NCBI RefSeq assembly: GCF_014904735.1
Contig: NZ_JACZCR010000020.1
Span: 186,001 to 250,000, forward strand
Direction of reading: 5' to 3'
Origin: Microbulbifer hainanensis
Lineage (GTDB): Bacteria; Pseudomonadota; Gammaproteobacteria; Pseudomonadales; Cellvibrionaceae
Length of the DNA: 64,000 nt
The notes below the pieces were generated by a model, which was given only the letters and a program-made list of their open reading frames with translations, did not search any database and was not told the origin of the DNA. The translations under genes and the position numbers were made by a program. Positions 8,225 through 17,282 of the stretch are shown here, in pieces; position 1 is the stretch's first letter, and every line of letters begins with the position of its first letter.

Positions 8225-9379
8225 TCAGGCGGACAGCGCCTCCATCATCACCTTCAGGAAGCGCGCGAGCTCGCCGCCGGTAACGGCGCGGTGGTCGGCA
8301 CTGATGGACAGCGGCAGCAACGGGCGCACCGCAGGCTCGCCGTCGACACCAATGACGCCGTCGTAGGTTCGTCCGGCACCGACAATAGCCACCGTCGGCG
8401 GCATCACCACCGGCGTCGCGAAGCGACCGGCCATGCCGCCGAAATTGGACAGCAGAATGGTGGCGCCCTTCAGGTCCTCCTGGGCGATACCACTCTCGCT
8501 AGCCTGCCACTTGAACGCCTCGACCTGCTCCAGCAAATCGCCGTCGTCGCGGCTGGCGACATCCTTGAGTACCGGCACAAACAGGCCGCGCGGGGAATCC
8601 ACGGCGAGGCCGATATTGATGGACGGGGTGGGGGACAGTTGATCGCTCTCATAGAGGGCGTTCAGGTTGGGCTCGGCGGTACAGGCGCGCTGAATGGCGC
8701 GGATCAGGCGCAGCGTCGCGCCCTCGCGGCGCCACCAGCGACCGATATCCACCACGTCGCACAGGGTCATCGGCGCCACCTGGTCCCGCGCGCGGGTCAT
8801 TGCCAGCGCCATCGCCCGCCGCGCCGGGGACATCGCCGCCCCCGACTTCTGAGCTGGTCGGCCCGGTTTGGCCGGCGCCGCGCCGGCCGCGGCGCGAATT
8901 TCTGCGGCAGTAAATCGCTCCCCGGCCGGCCGCAGTGCGCTTAGATTCACACCCAGTCGCCGCGCCAGAGCGCGCACGGAGGGCGTGGCCGGGCGCTGCG
9001 CAATGCCGGTGGGGGCAATTTCCGCATCGAGGACCTGGCCGCTGCTCTGAATTTTGCCGACGACAGTGCCGCTGTCGGCGGGCTCCGTCTTTGTTTGATC
9101 GCTTTTCGCCGGGGGAGCTTCTGCAGCGCCAGCCTCGGCGGTTTCGACATCGGCGAAAGCCACCAGCGGCTCGCCGACCTCGACGGTGTCGCCTTCCTGC
9201 ACATACAGCTTTTCCACGATGCCGCTGCGCGGTGCCGGCACTTCCACCAACGCCTTGGCGGTTTCCACGGTGACCAGGCTGGCGTGGGCGGCGACATGCT
9301 CCCCCTCGGCCACATGCCACTCGCGAATCACCGCATCCGGCAGTCCCTCGCCCAGATCAGGCAGCTTGAATATTTTCAT
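8225..9379 (-). CDS. 2-oxoacid dehydrogenase E2 (dihydrolipoamide acyltransferase)
   Basis: 384-aa E2 core subunit. Order: lipoyl domain (residues 1-75, lipoyl lysine in VETAKALVEV near residue 43), an acidic/Pro-Ala linker, the peripheral subunit-binding domain (ATPSVRALARRLGVNLSALR, about 131-150), and the catalytic acyltransferase domain. The catalytic HxxxDG motif reads DHRAVTGG: the histidine is present but the usual aspartate is threonine, a variant seen in some E2-like sequences. It overlaps the E1 beta gene by 4 bases. Whether the substrate is pyruvate or a branched-chain 2-oxoacid is not decided by sequence. No E3 gene is nearby, so the complex must borrow one. Confidence 0.88.
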   Translation of the reverse strand: MKIFKLPDLGEGLPDAVIREWHVAEGEHVAAHASLVTVETAKALVEVPAPRSGIVEKLYVQEGDTVEVGEPLVAFADVETAEAGAAEAPPAKSDQTKTEPADSGTVVGKIQSSGQVLDAEIAPTGIAQRPATPSVRALARRLGVNLSALRPAGERFTAAEIRAAAGAAPAKPGRPAQKSGAAMSPARRAMALAMTRARDQVAPMTLCDVVDIGRWWRREGATLRLIRAIQRACTAEPNLNALYESDQLSPTPSINIGLAVDSPRGLFVPVLKDVASRDDGDLLEQVEAFKWQASESGIAQEDLKGATILLSNFGGMAGRFATPVVMPPTVAIVGAGRTYDGVIGVDGEPAVRPLLPLSISADHRAVTGGELARFLKVMMEALSA

Positions 9380-10371
9380 CGCGCACCTCCCGCCCGGTAG
9401 TCCAGGGTTTCGCGGGCGACGGCCAGTATCCGCTCGACGCTGGGCAGGTAGTCGTATTCGAGTCGGTAGTAGGGCATCACCGTGTCGTAACCGGTGACCC
9501 GCGCCACAGGTGCATCGAGCAGGTCGAAGGCGTATTCATTGATCTGTGCCGCGATCTCCCCACCGAGTCCGCCGAAGCGCGCCGCCTCGTGCACGACGAC
9601 GCAGCGGCGGGTTTTCTCCAGCGAGTCGATAACCGTGTGGATATCCAGCGGTTTCAGCGTGGCCGGATCGATGACTTCCGCCTCGATACCCTCCGCCGCC
9701 AGCTGGTCGGCGGCGGCGAGGGTTTCCTTCAGCGCCGCGCCCCAGGCAATCAGCGTCAGGTCCTGGCCCTCGCGCAGCACGAAGCAGCGATCCAGTGGCA
9801 GCGCCTCGCCGTTGTCCGGCACCTCCTGTTTGGCCGCCCGGTAGATGCGCTTTGGCTCGAGAAAAATCACCGGATCCGGATCGCGGATCGCCGCCAGTAA
9901 CAGGCCGTAAGCGCGCGCGGGGGAGGAGGGCACCACGACGCGGAGACCGGGGATATGGGTGAAGATGGCTTCGGTGCTTTCCGAGTGGTGTTCCGGCGCG
10001 TGAATGCCGCCGCCATAGGGCGCGCGATAGACAAGCGGGCAGGACAGACGGCCACGGGTGCGGTTGCGAAAGCGCGCAGCGTGACTGAGGATGTGATCGA
10101 GTGCGGGGTAGATAAAGCCCATGAACTGGAACTCCGCCACCGGGCGCAACCCCTGGGTCGCCATACCCACCGCGATGCCGGCAATCATGTTCTCTGCCAG
10201 CGGGGTGTCCAGCACGCGCTCGGCACCGAACGCCTGCTGCAGACCGTTGGTGGCGCGGAAGACACCGCCATTGGCGCCGACATCCTGGCCGAATACGACC
10301 ACGCGGGGATCTGCCGCCAGTTCGTGGGCCAGGGCCTGGGTAACCGCCTCGAGCAGGGTGATCTGCGCCAT
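9376..10371 (-). CDS. 2-oxoacid dehydrogenase E1 component, beta subunit
   Basis: 331-aa beta subunit of a heterotetrameric alpha2beta2 thiamine-diphosphate dehydrogenase. It begins MAQITLLEAV and carries FGQDVGANGGVFR (about residues 27-39), the Glu-containing TPP-contact region DTPLAEN, and YGGGIHAPEHHSE near residue 120. It joins the alpha-subunit gene by a 1-base overlap and the E2 gene by a 4-base overlap, so the three form one translationally coupled operon. Together they decarboxylate a 2-oxoacid and pass the acyl group to the E2 lipoyl arm. Pyruvate is most likely; branched-chain substrates are the alternative. Confidence 0.9.
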   Translation of the reverse strand: MAQITLLEAVTQALAHELAADPRVVVFGQDVGANGGVFRATNGLQQAFGAERVLDTPLAENMIAGIAVGMATQGLRPVAEFQFMGFIYPALDHILSHAARFRNRTRGRLSCPLVYRAPYGGGIHAPEHHSESTEAIFTHIPGLRVVVPSSPARAYGLLLAAIRDPDPVIFLEPKRIYRAAKQEVPDNGEALPLDRCFVLREGQDLTLIAWGAALKETLAAADQLAAEGIEAEVIDPATLKPLDIHTVIDSLEKTRRCVVVHEAARFGGLGGEIAAQINEYAFDLLDAPVARVTGYDTVMPYYRLEYDYLPSVERILAVARETLDYRAGGAR

Positions 10372-11468
10372 CAGCTACCTCCGTTGCCGGCAAGTTCATC
10401 GTATTGGTCGAGAAACGCTTCCGGCAGTGCCGCGTACAAGTGGTCGAACATGGCGGTGGGGGGTTCCTTTTGGCGATCGCGGTAATCCGCCAGCGCGCGC
10501 TCCAGGATTTCCGCCAGCTCCCGCTGCAGCTCGCTTTCGGCTTCGTTGCTCCAGTAGCCACCCGCGCGCAGGTAGCGGCCGAGGCGCACCAGCGGTTCGC
10601 GCTTTTGCGCTTCCGCGAGTTCGGCCTCGGGGCGATAGCGGCTGGCATCGTCGGCAGTAGTGTGGTCGCACATGCGGTAGCTCAATGCCTCGATCAGCAT
10701 TGGCCCGGCGCCGTTGCGCGCGCGTTCGACGGCATCCGCCACCGCCGCGCGCACCGCGATGACGTCGTTGCCGTCCACCTGCAGACCGGGTATGCCGGCG
10801 GCCACCGCTTTCTGCGCAATCGTCTGTGCCGCTGTCTGTGCGCTGCGCGCGACCGAAATAGCCCACTGATTGTTGTTGATCACGAACACCGCCGGCAGTT
10901 TCCAGACCCCCGCCAGGTTCAGCGCCTCATAGAAATCGCCTTTGGAAGTCGCTCCCTCGCCGGCACTGGCCACCGCCACCCGCGCCGGTCGGCCCAACTG
11001 ATCACGCTGATATTTCAGTGCGAAGGCGACGCCGGCGGCGTGCAGCAACTGCGTCGCGATGGGAACACACAGGGGGAGGTCTTCCGGAGCGTGGGCGTAA
11101 TTCTGGCCGCGCTCGTCGCCGCCCCAGATGGCGAGAATCTCCTCGATTTCCACACCGCGTTCGAGCAGGGCGCCGGTCTCGCGGTAATAGGGGCAGTAGA
11201 CATCTTGAGGTTGCAGCGCAGCACCGGTGCCGACGCCGATGGCTTCCTGTCCGAGTGTGGAAGGGTAGGTACCCAGCTGGCCGGTGCGCTGCAGTTTGAC
11301 TGCGCGATCATCCACCAGCCGCGCCAGTGCCATCTGCCGGTACATGGCAAGCAGGGTGTCCGGCGTGGCGAAATCGGGTAACTCCTGAGTGGCATGGCCC
11401 TGTTCATCTAGGTATTGCAGGTGCGCAATATCGAACGAGGCGACCAGGTGCATTCGGGGCTTGTGCAT
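10371..11468 (-). CDS. pdhA: pyruvate dehydrogenase-type E1 component, alpha subunit
   Basis: 365-aa alpha subunit. The TPP/Mg binding motif starts at GEGATSKGD (about residue 175) and closes with NNNQW about 30 residues on. The phosphate-site region YRMCDHTTADD lies near residue 275. I chose the ATG at 11468 because AGGA lies 8 bases upstream; a longer reading would add 10 residues. First gene of the E1alpha-E1beta-E2 operon, inserted between glmU and the glmR-like/glmS pair that are close neighbours in Pseudomonas. Confidence 0.88.
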   Translation of the reverse strand: MHKPRMHLVASFDIAHLQYLDEQGHATQELPDFATPDTLLAMYRQMALARLVDDRAVKLQRTGQLGTYPSTLGQEAIGVGTGAALQPQDVYCPYYRETGALLERGVEIEEILAIWGGDERGQNYAHAPEDLPLCVPIATQLLHAAGVAFALKYQRDQLGRPARVAVASAGEGATSKGDFYEALNLAGVWKLPAVFVINNNQWAISVARSAQTAAQTIAQKAVAAGIPGLQVDGNDVIAVRAAVADAVERARNGAGPMLIEALSYRMCDHTTADDASRYRPEAELAEAQKREPLVRLGRYLRAGGYWSNEAESELQRELAEILERALADYRDRQKEPPTAMFDHLYAALPEAFLDQYDELAGNGGS

Positions 11469-11689
11469 CGGGCGAGTCCTTTTATTCCCGTTGCGCAAGT
11501 GTAATGGATGGTCGGAATGCTGCCGCTGAGGTGCACAGGCAGGGGTGGGGTTAGCCGCCGGATTTTATGCGGAAATGTCGCAACGGGGCGTTCAGAAGAG
11601 TGCACCAGGGCCTTCGCATCGGCTTCACTATTCTAGAAATAGAACAACTTCACCGCCGGGCGAAGGCAATGGTACCGCCACAAGGGCGA

Positions 11690-13051
11690 TCAGGATTTCT
11701 TGGTTGGCCGCTGCCAGCCGCTGATATTGCGCTGCTTACCGCGGGCCACCGCCAGTTCGTCAGCGCTCACTTCGCGGGTGATGGTCGAACCCGCGCCGAC
11801 CGTTGCGCCGGCACCGACCGACACCGGGGCCACCAGTGCAGTATTGGAGCCGATAAAGGCACCGTCGCCGATTTCGGTCAGGGACTTGTTCACGCCGTCG
11901 TAATTGCAGGTGATGGTACCCGCGCCGATATTCACGTTTTCACCGACCACCGCATCGCCGACATAGGACAGGTGATTCACCTTGCTGCCGCGACCGATCT
12001 TCGCTTTCTTGGTCTCGACAAAGTTGCCAACCTTGGCGCCGTCGGCCAGCTGCGTGCCCGGGCGCAGGCGCGCAAACGGACCGATGGTGCAGGCGGCGCC
12101 AACATCGGCGTCCTCGATGATCGAGTTGGCCTCGACGCGAGTGCCGTCCGCCAGACGGCAGTTTTTCAGCAGGCAGTTGGGGCCGATATGTACATCCTTG
12201 CCGAGGGTGACCTCGCCCTCGAACACGCAGTTGATATCAATGGACACGTCGGTGTCGCATTCGAGCCGGCCGCGGACATCGATGCGCGCCGGATCCAGCA
12301 GCGTCACACCCGCATTCATTAATGCCAGTGCGCGGCTGTGCTGTAGGGCGCGCTCCATCTGCGCCTGCTGGGCGCGGCTGTTGACGCCGGCGACTTCCAG
12401 CGGATCGCTGGCGCGCACACCGGTAACGGTAATATTCTCGCTGACCGAGCGCGCGATCACATCGGTCAGGTAGTACTCGCCCTGCGCGTTGTCGTTCGAC
12501 AGTTCCGGCAGCCACTGGCGCAACAGGTCTGCCGGTGCGGCGAGAATACCGGTATTCACTTCGCGGATGGCGAGGGTGTCGGCGTCTGCGTCTTTTTCCT
12601 CGACGATCGCCTGCACGCGGCCGGCGTCGTCGCGCACGATACGGCCGTAGCCGGCAGGGTTGGCCATCTCCACCGACAGCAGGGCGGGGCCCCGGTCGGA
12701 CGCACTCAGCAGGGACTGCAGTGTGCCGGTTTTGACCAGCGGCACGTCGCCGTAGAGCACCAGCACAGTGGCCCCGGCGCGGAAATTCGGAATGGCCTGG
12801 GCCACCGCGTGGCCGGTGCCGAGCTGCTCGGTCTGCTCGACAAACTGCACTCCGCTGTCGGCGAACTGCTCGCGCACGGTGGCGGCGCCGTGGCCGATAA
12901 CGACGGTGATGGCAACATCCCCCAGCTGCTGGGCAGCGTCAATGACCCGCCCCAGCATCGGCACACCGCCGATCGGATGCAGCACTTTGGGCAGGTCGGA
13001 ACGCATGCGCGTGCCTTTGCCGGCGGCGAGAATGACGACATCAATGCTCAT
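11690..13051 (-). CDS. glmU: bifunctional UDP-GlcNAc pyrophosphorylase / glucosamine-1-P acetyltransferase
   Basis: 453-aa GlmU, which makes UDP-N-acetylglucosamine for peptidoglycan and LPS. The N-terminal nucleotidyltransferase begins with [19 protein letters not shown] (residues 8-26), with YGDVPLV near residue 102. The C-terminal half is a left-handed beta-helix of hexapeptide repeats with the acetyltransferase region [20 protein letters not shown] and the catalytic His in [10 protein letters not shown]. Length matches the family. glmU next to the atp operon with glmS downstream is the Pseudomonas-type layout, here stretched by inserted genes. Confidence 0.97.
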   Translation of the reverse strand: MSIDVVILAAGKGTRMRSDLPKVLHPIGGVPMLGRVIDAAQQLGDVAITVVIGHGAATVREQFADSGVQFVEQTEQLGTGHAVAQAIPNFRAGATVLVLYGDVPLVKTGTLQSLLSASDRGPALLSVEMANPAGYGRIVRDDAGRVQAIVEEKDADADTLAIREVNTGILAAPADLLRQWLPELSNDNAQGEYYLTDVIARSVSENITVTGVRASDPLEVAGVNSRAQQAQMERALQHSRALALMNAGVTLLDPARIDVRGRLECDTDVSIDINCVFEGEVTLGKDVHIGPNCLLKNCRLADGTRVEANSIIEDADVGAACTIGPFARLRPGTQLADGAKVGNFVETKKAKIGRGSKVNHLSYVGDAVVGENVNIGAGTITCNYDGVNKSLTEIGDGAFIGSNTALVAPVSVGAGATVGAGSTITREVSADELAVARGKQRNISGWQRPTKKS

Positions 13052-13285
13052 AGAAACCCCTTAAAAAAAACCAACGCGGCAGGCCGAAAAATGCCGGCAA
13101 TTGTGGCTACTGGAATCGTTTAACTCAAGTTTGCCCTTTTTGCGGCGGCCCATCCCTCTCCGCCACCGGTTTACACGCGTCGCTGCACTACACTTTGCGG
13201 TTCTGGAATACCGGAATATCAGTGGTCGGCATTCGCATTCCCACAGCAGTACACCTCCACAGAACATCATAAAAGGATTAGTCCC

Positions 13286-14377
13286 ATGGAAGCTGTGTAT
13301 TCTGAAAGCAAATCCAACTCCGCCACACCCAACCCCGCCAAAGTCGAGGCTTTCGCCGGCCGTATGCTCGGCGATCTGGCCGTGGCCGGTGCGCACGCGC
13401 TGGTGTACCTCGGTGATCAGCTGGGGTTGTTTATCGCTCTCTCCCGAGGGCCGGCGACGGCCGAAAAACTGGCCAATCGCGCCGGTCTGGACGCGCGCTA
13501 TGTGCGCGAGTGGGCCAGCGGCCTGGCGGCAATCGGTTACCTGACCTATGACGCCGAGTCCGGAAAATTCAACCTGCCGCCCGAACACGCTGCGGTGCTG
13601 GCCGACGAATCTTCGCCGACATTTATGGCCGCAGCCAGCTCGGTGATCCGCACGCTATACCATTCGGCCGATGAGATCGCCGAGGCGTTCAGAACCGGAG
13701 ACGGTTTTGGCTGGCACCAGCACCACCAGTGCCTGTTCCGCGGTACCGAGCGATTTTTCCGTCCCGGTTACCGGAACTACCTCGTGTCGGAATGGTTGCC
13801 AAAGCTCGAAGGTATGATCGACAAAGTCTCCGCGGGCGGCACAGTACTTGACGTCGGTTGTGGCCACGGCGCATCCACAATCATTATGGCCGAGGCTTTC
13901 CCGCACAGTTTCTTCGTCGGCATCGACTACCACGCAGATTCCATTCAGGCAGCGCGCCGGGCTGCGGTTGCCGCCGGGGTGGAGGGTCGAGTGGAGTTCC
14001 TCGTCGCTGGCGCACGCGATATCCCCACCGGCCCCTACGATCTGATCTGCTATTTCGATTGCCTGCACGATATGGGCGACCCGGTGGGTGCCGCCCAGAT
14101 GGCGGCAGACAACCTGAAGGCGGGCGGCTCGCTCATGTTGGTGGAACCGCTGGCGCACGACAGCCTGGAAGACAATTTCAATCCGCTCGGCGCCCTCTAC
14201 TACGCCGCGTCCACCTTTCTGTGTACGCCCTGTTCCAGGTCGCAGAAAATCGGGCTCGCCCTCGGCGCCCAGGCGGGGCCGGCGCGGTTGTCGGCAGTTT
14301 TGCAGAGCGCAGGTTTTTCCCGGGTGCGCGTCGCCACCGAGTCCATGACGAACCTGGTGATTGAGGCGCGCCTGTAG
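13286..14377 (+). CDS. class I SAM-dependent methyltransferase with N-terminal winged helix
   Basis: 363-aa protein. The N-terminal part (about residues 25-95) looks like the winged-helix dimerisation domain found in small-molecule methyltransferases (AEKLANRAGLDARYVREWASGLAAIGYL). The C-terminal Rossmann domain carries SAM motif I VLDVGCGHGAST (about residues 187-198), motif II with the acidic residue in GIDYHADS, and LICYFDCLHDMGDP as motif IV. It resembles Rv2258c-type methyltransferases. The leader has AAAAGGAT about 8 bases before the ATG. It stands alone on the plus strand between glmU and a CDF transporter. The substrate is unknown. Confidence 0.85.
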   Translation: MEAVYSESKSNSATPNPAKVEAFAGRMLGDLAVAGAHALVYLGDQLGLFIALSRGPATAEKLANRAGLDARYVREWASGLAAIGYLTYDAESGKFNLPPEHAAVLADESSPTFMAAASSVIRTLYHSADEIAEAFRTGDGFGWHQHHQCLFRGTERFFRPGYRNYLVSEWLPKLEGMIDKVSAGGTVLDVGCGHGASTIIMAEAFPHSFFVGIDYHADSIQAARRAAVAAGVEGRVEFLVAGARDIPTGPYDLICYFDCLHDMGDPVGAAQMAADNLKAGGSLMLVEPLAHDSLEDNFNPLGALYYAASTFLCTPCSRSQKIGLALGAQAGPARLSAVLQSAGFSRVRVATESMTNLVIEARL

Positions 14378-14539
14378 TGTTGTACCCGCCGAGAAAAAGC
14401 CGGTGCTTGTCTGTGTGTGCCGGTCTTTTCACTTCGTTTCGCCAAATGCCGTACAGCAATGATCCGGACTAAGAGCTCCTAGCGGAATCGCGCTAGAATC
14501 CTGCCGGTAGCGGGGATAACAAAAGAGGTCACGGAAGGC

Positions 14540-15430
14540 ATGGAAACAAAGGGACTGTGGTTATCGATTCTGGGCTGCCTGTTTATGGCGGCGCTGGGAT
14601 TCGGCTTCGCGCAACTAACTGGCTCCACAGCGATTTTTCTCGACGGCGTTTTTTCCCTGGTCAATTTCGTCATGTCACTGGTGATGCTGAATGTGTCGCG
14701 GCTGATCCGCAGGAGCGCAGACCGCCGCTTTCCTTTCGGTTACGCCAGCTTCGAGCCGGCATTCAATGTCCTGCAGAGCATGGTGATTCTGGGCGTGATG
14801 CTGATGGCGCTGTCCTCCGCCATTGCCGCGCTGTACCAGGGCGGCCGCTCGCTGGAAGCCGGGCTCGCGACCATCTACGCCACCATTGCCAGTCTGGGCT
14901 GCCTGGCTGTCTGCCTGGTGCTGCGGCGCATCGCCAGAACGACCAACTCCGCCCTGATCCAGGTGGATGCAGTTGCCTGGTTGATGGACGCCGTGCTCAG
15001 CTCCGTAGTCCTTATTACCTTCGCATTCGTGTGGCTGTTCGGGGAGCACCTGGGCGGCTGGCTGCCCTATGTGGACTCGTGGCTGGTGATTGCGATGGTG
15101 GCAGTGATGCTTCCGATGCCGATCCGAATTCTGTACCGCAACCTGATGGAAGTTCTGCTCGCCGCGCCTTCGGCCCGTGTGCAGCGGGAAATCCGTAGTG
15201 CCTTTGCGGATGCGCTGCACAGTATCCCGGCGGAAAATTGGTCATTGAGCATGACCAAGGCGGGCCGCTCCCTGTACCTGCACGCGCGCATTCTGCTGCG
15301 CGCCGATTACCACAGTGCACCGGTAGAGCAGGCGGATGAATGGCGCGAGTTGCTCACCGAGCGATTGAGCAACTTTGTCTCGGAGCAGGAATTCGATGTG
15401 GTGTTCACCACCGATGCTTCCTATATCTGA
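14540..15430 (+). CDS. cation diffusion facilitator (CDF) family transporter
   Basis: 296-aa inner-membrane metal/proton antiporter with six predicted helices (to about residue 205) and a C-terminal cytoplasmic domain. TM2 has the acidic residue in FLDGVFSL (D36). TM5 has DAVAWLMD, where the usual DxxHxxxD reads DxxAxxxD, so the metal-binding histidine of zinc CDFs such as YiiP is alanine. The transported ion is therefore probably not zinc in the canonical site, or the binding mode differs. It is convergent with the FNT gene, their stop codons only 5 bp apart. Confidence 0.87.
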   Translation: METKGLWLSILGCLFMAALGFGFAQLTGSTAIFLDGVFSLVNFVMSLVMLNVSRLIRRSADRRFPFGYASFEPAFNVLQSMVILGVMLMALSSAIAALYQGGRSLEAGLATIYATIASLGCLAVCLVLRRIARTTNSALIQVDAVAWLMDAVLSSVVLITFAFVWLFGEHLGGWLPYVDSWLVIAMVAVMLPMPIRILYRNLMEVLLAAPSARVQREIRSAFADALHSIPAENWSLSMTKAGRSLYLHARILLRADYHSAPVEQADEWRELLTERLSNFVSEQEFDVVFTTDASYI

Positions 15431-15435
15431 GCGAT

Positions 15436-16233
15436 TTACTGTTGGCGCCGGGTAGCTATATAGCCGTACTTGAGCAGCCCGACGAATACTGAGCCGCCGA
15501 TGGCGTTACCCAGCGTTGCGATGGCGAGAAAGCGGATCACGTCGATAACGCCTATGGTGCTGCCCGTATCCAGCCAGGCACTGAAGATGGCCACGGCGCC
15601 GGCGATACAGTGCGCCAGCCCACCCAGTCCGATCACAAACGTAATCACGACGATCACGACGATGCGACCGATGGTATCAGAGGACGATGCCACCACCCAT
15701 CCCAGTAATCCCATCAGCCAACCGGCGAAAACCGCGCCGAGAAACAGTCCGGAGTTGCTGTCGGCGATCAGCTTCGCGCCGTAGTAACTCAGTGCGCTAT
15801 TGTCGACATTGTGGCTCAACTCGATGAAGCGTACGAATATCACGCTGAAGGCGAATGCGCCGAGTAAATTGCCGGTGTAAATCACTGCCCAGATACGCGC
15901 CAGGTCCCTTCGGCGCTGCGCACGGTCGAGCACCGGCAATATCGCCAGGGTGGTGTGCTCGGTGAACAGATCGGCACGGCCGATAATGACCAGGACAAAT
16001 CCAATCGGGTAGCTCAGGGAAATAATGAAGTGCAGCAGCTGCTCACCCACCAGATCATGGAAATGGGTATACAGGGCTGCCATCAGAAACACGCTGAAAC
16101 CGATTTCCAGTCCAGCGGCGATGGACGACAGGAACAGGGAGCGATTGTCGCGCTCGTATTCGTGCAGACTGGCTTCCATCTGCTCGTGCAGAATCTGGCG
16201 GTCGCTCTTGGGCCGGTCAGAATCGCTGGTCAT
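15436..16233 (-). CDS. formate/nitrite transporter (FNT) family channel
   Basis: 265-aa membrane protein with six hydrophobic helices in the FNT pattern. The segment GLGGLAHCIAGAVAIFSAW (about residues 198-216) contains the central-pore histidine region of the family. A charged N-terminus of about 35 residues precedes TM1. FNT proteins are pentameric channels for small monovalent anions such as formate, nitrite or hydrosulfide. This member resembles the YfdC branch, where the natural substrate is not established. It ends 5 bp from the convergent CDF stop. Confidence 0.85.
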   Translation of the reverse strand: MTSDSDRPKSDRQILHEQMEASLHEYERDNRSLFLSSIAAGLEIGFSVFLMAALYTHFHDLVGEQLLHFIISLSYPIGFVLVIIGRADLFTEHTTLAILPVLDRAQRRRDLARIWAVIYTGNLLGAFAFSVIFVRFIELSHNVDNSALSYYGAKLIADSNSGLFLGAVFAGWLMGLLGWVVASSSDTIGRIVVIVVITFVIGLGGLAHCIAGAVAIFSAWLDTGSTIGVIDVIRFLAIATLGNAIGGSVFVGLLKYGYIATRRQQ

Positions 16234-16319
16234 ACGCTATGCTCATATCCTTGTTGCCGCCGACCCGTGAAGACCGACAGTTAACTCATAGCGTAGTTGT
16301 GCTCACGGCAGCTACAGCG

Positions 16320-16346
16320 AAAAAGCCCCCGTAATCGCGGGGGCTT
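16320..16346 (-). terminator. rho-independent terminator after the GST gene
   Basis: 9-bp stem AAGCCCCCG / CGGGGGCTT with a 6-nt loop; on the minus strand it is followed by TTTTTC. It sits 28 bp beyond the GST stop codon. Confidence 0.8.
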
Positions 16347-16374
16347 CACTACCGCAGGTCGGCGCAGGAAGTCA

Positions 16375-17007
16375 TCAGGCCTCGGTGGTTTCCCGCACGA
16401 GCGCGTCGTCCAGCGCGTTTGCGCGGATGAATGCCTCGCGTCCGCTGACCCGCTCAAAATAGGCGGAAAATTCATCGCGCTTTTCAATAGTACCGAACTG
16501 CAGTCCCCAGCCAATCTGCGCGCCCACATAGACATCGGCAGCGGTGAAGCGTGTACCGGCGATATATGGGTTGGCCTTAACCGCAAATGACAGCATGTCG
16601 ATCGCGTCCGCATAGCAGCCGTAACCGAGCATCCGCTTCTTTTCTGCCGGCGGCTCTTCACCGAAAACAGACCGGTTAGTGATCGCCGCTTCCAGCGGTC
16701 CCGCAGTGAAGAACAGCCAGCGGAAGTACGCGGCCCGCTCGGCATCGTCCGCCGGTGCCAGCCCCGCGGCAGGGAAGGCCTCCGCCAGGTAGGCACAGAT
16801 GGCCGCGCATTCGGTGATCACATTGCCGTTGTGGGTGACGGCCGGCACCTTGCCCATCGGGTTGATCGCCAGGAATTCCGGCGATTTCATGCTGGTGCCG
16901 TAATCCAGTACCTCCGTGTGATAGGGCGCTTCAATCTCTTCCAGCATCCAGCGCACAATGCGGCCGCGGGACTGGGGGTTGGTGTAAAAAACAAGATCGC
17001 TGCTCAT
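16375..17007 (-). CDS. glutathione S-transferase family protein
   Basis: 210-aa soluble GST. The N-terminal thioredoxin fold (residues 1-80) holds the catalytic/GSH-contact region YTNPQSRGRIVRWML, the cis-proline motif GKVPAV (about 52-57) and the GSH-binding acidic residue in ITECAAICAYL. The C-terminal helical domain includes the conserved FTAADVYVG hydrophobic-staple region. Length is standard. It is a single-gene unit with its own terminator. Substrate unknown; conjugation or reduction of electrophiles is the family role. Confidence 0.92.
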   Translation of the reverse strand: MSSDLVFYTNPQSRGRIVRWMLEEIEAPYHTEVLDYGTSMKSPEFLAINPMGKVPAVTHNGNVITECAAICAYLAEAFPAAGLAPADDAERAAYFRWLFFTAGPLEAAITNRSVFGEEPPAEKKRMLGYGCYADAIDMLSFAVKANPYIAGTRFTAADVYVGAQIGWGLQFGTIEKRDEFSAYFERVSGREAFIRANALDDALVRETTEA

Positions 17008-17282
17008 TATCTCTCCTGAGCCGCATTTCCTTGCGGCAATTATTCGGATTGGCTTTTTATCCGCCTACCGCGCTTGCGGAAAAGCGCGGCGGGCAGATGA
17101 TGGCAATTTACCACTGGGGACATGTAGGCACAGTGACAATGTGCGATTTGGCACGATATGGAAGTTTCGATAGCCGATTAATCGAAGGTATTTATTTAGT
17201 CGTGTCTTTGCTCGCACTAATCTTTGCCAGGCGCATACATAGATTGCAAAAAGCTGGCGAGAATATAGGAGCGGGAAGCAAT

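Noticed and set aside
14394..14429. Possible terminator after the methyltransferase gene
   Set aside because: The stem needs an A-C mismatch and a G-U pair; too weak to annotate.
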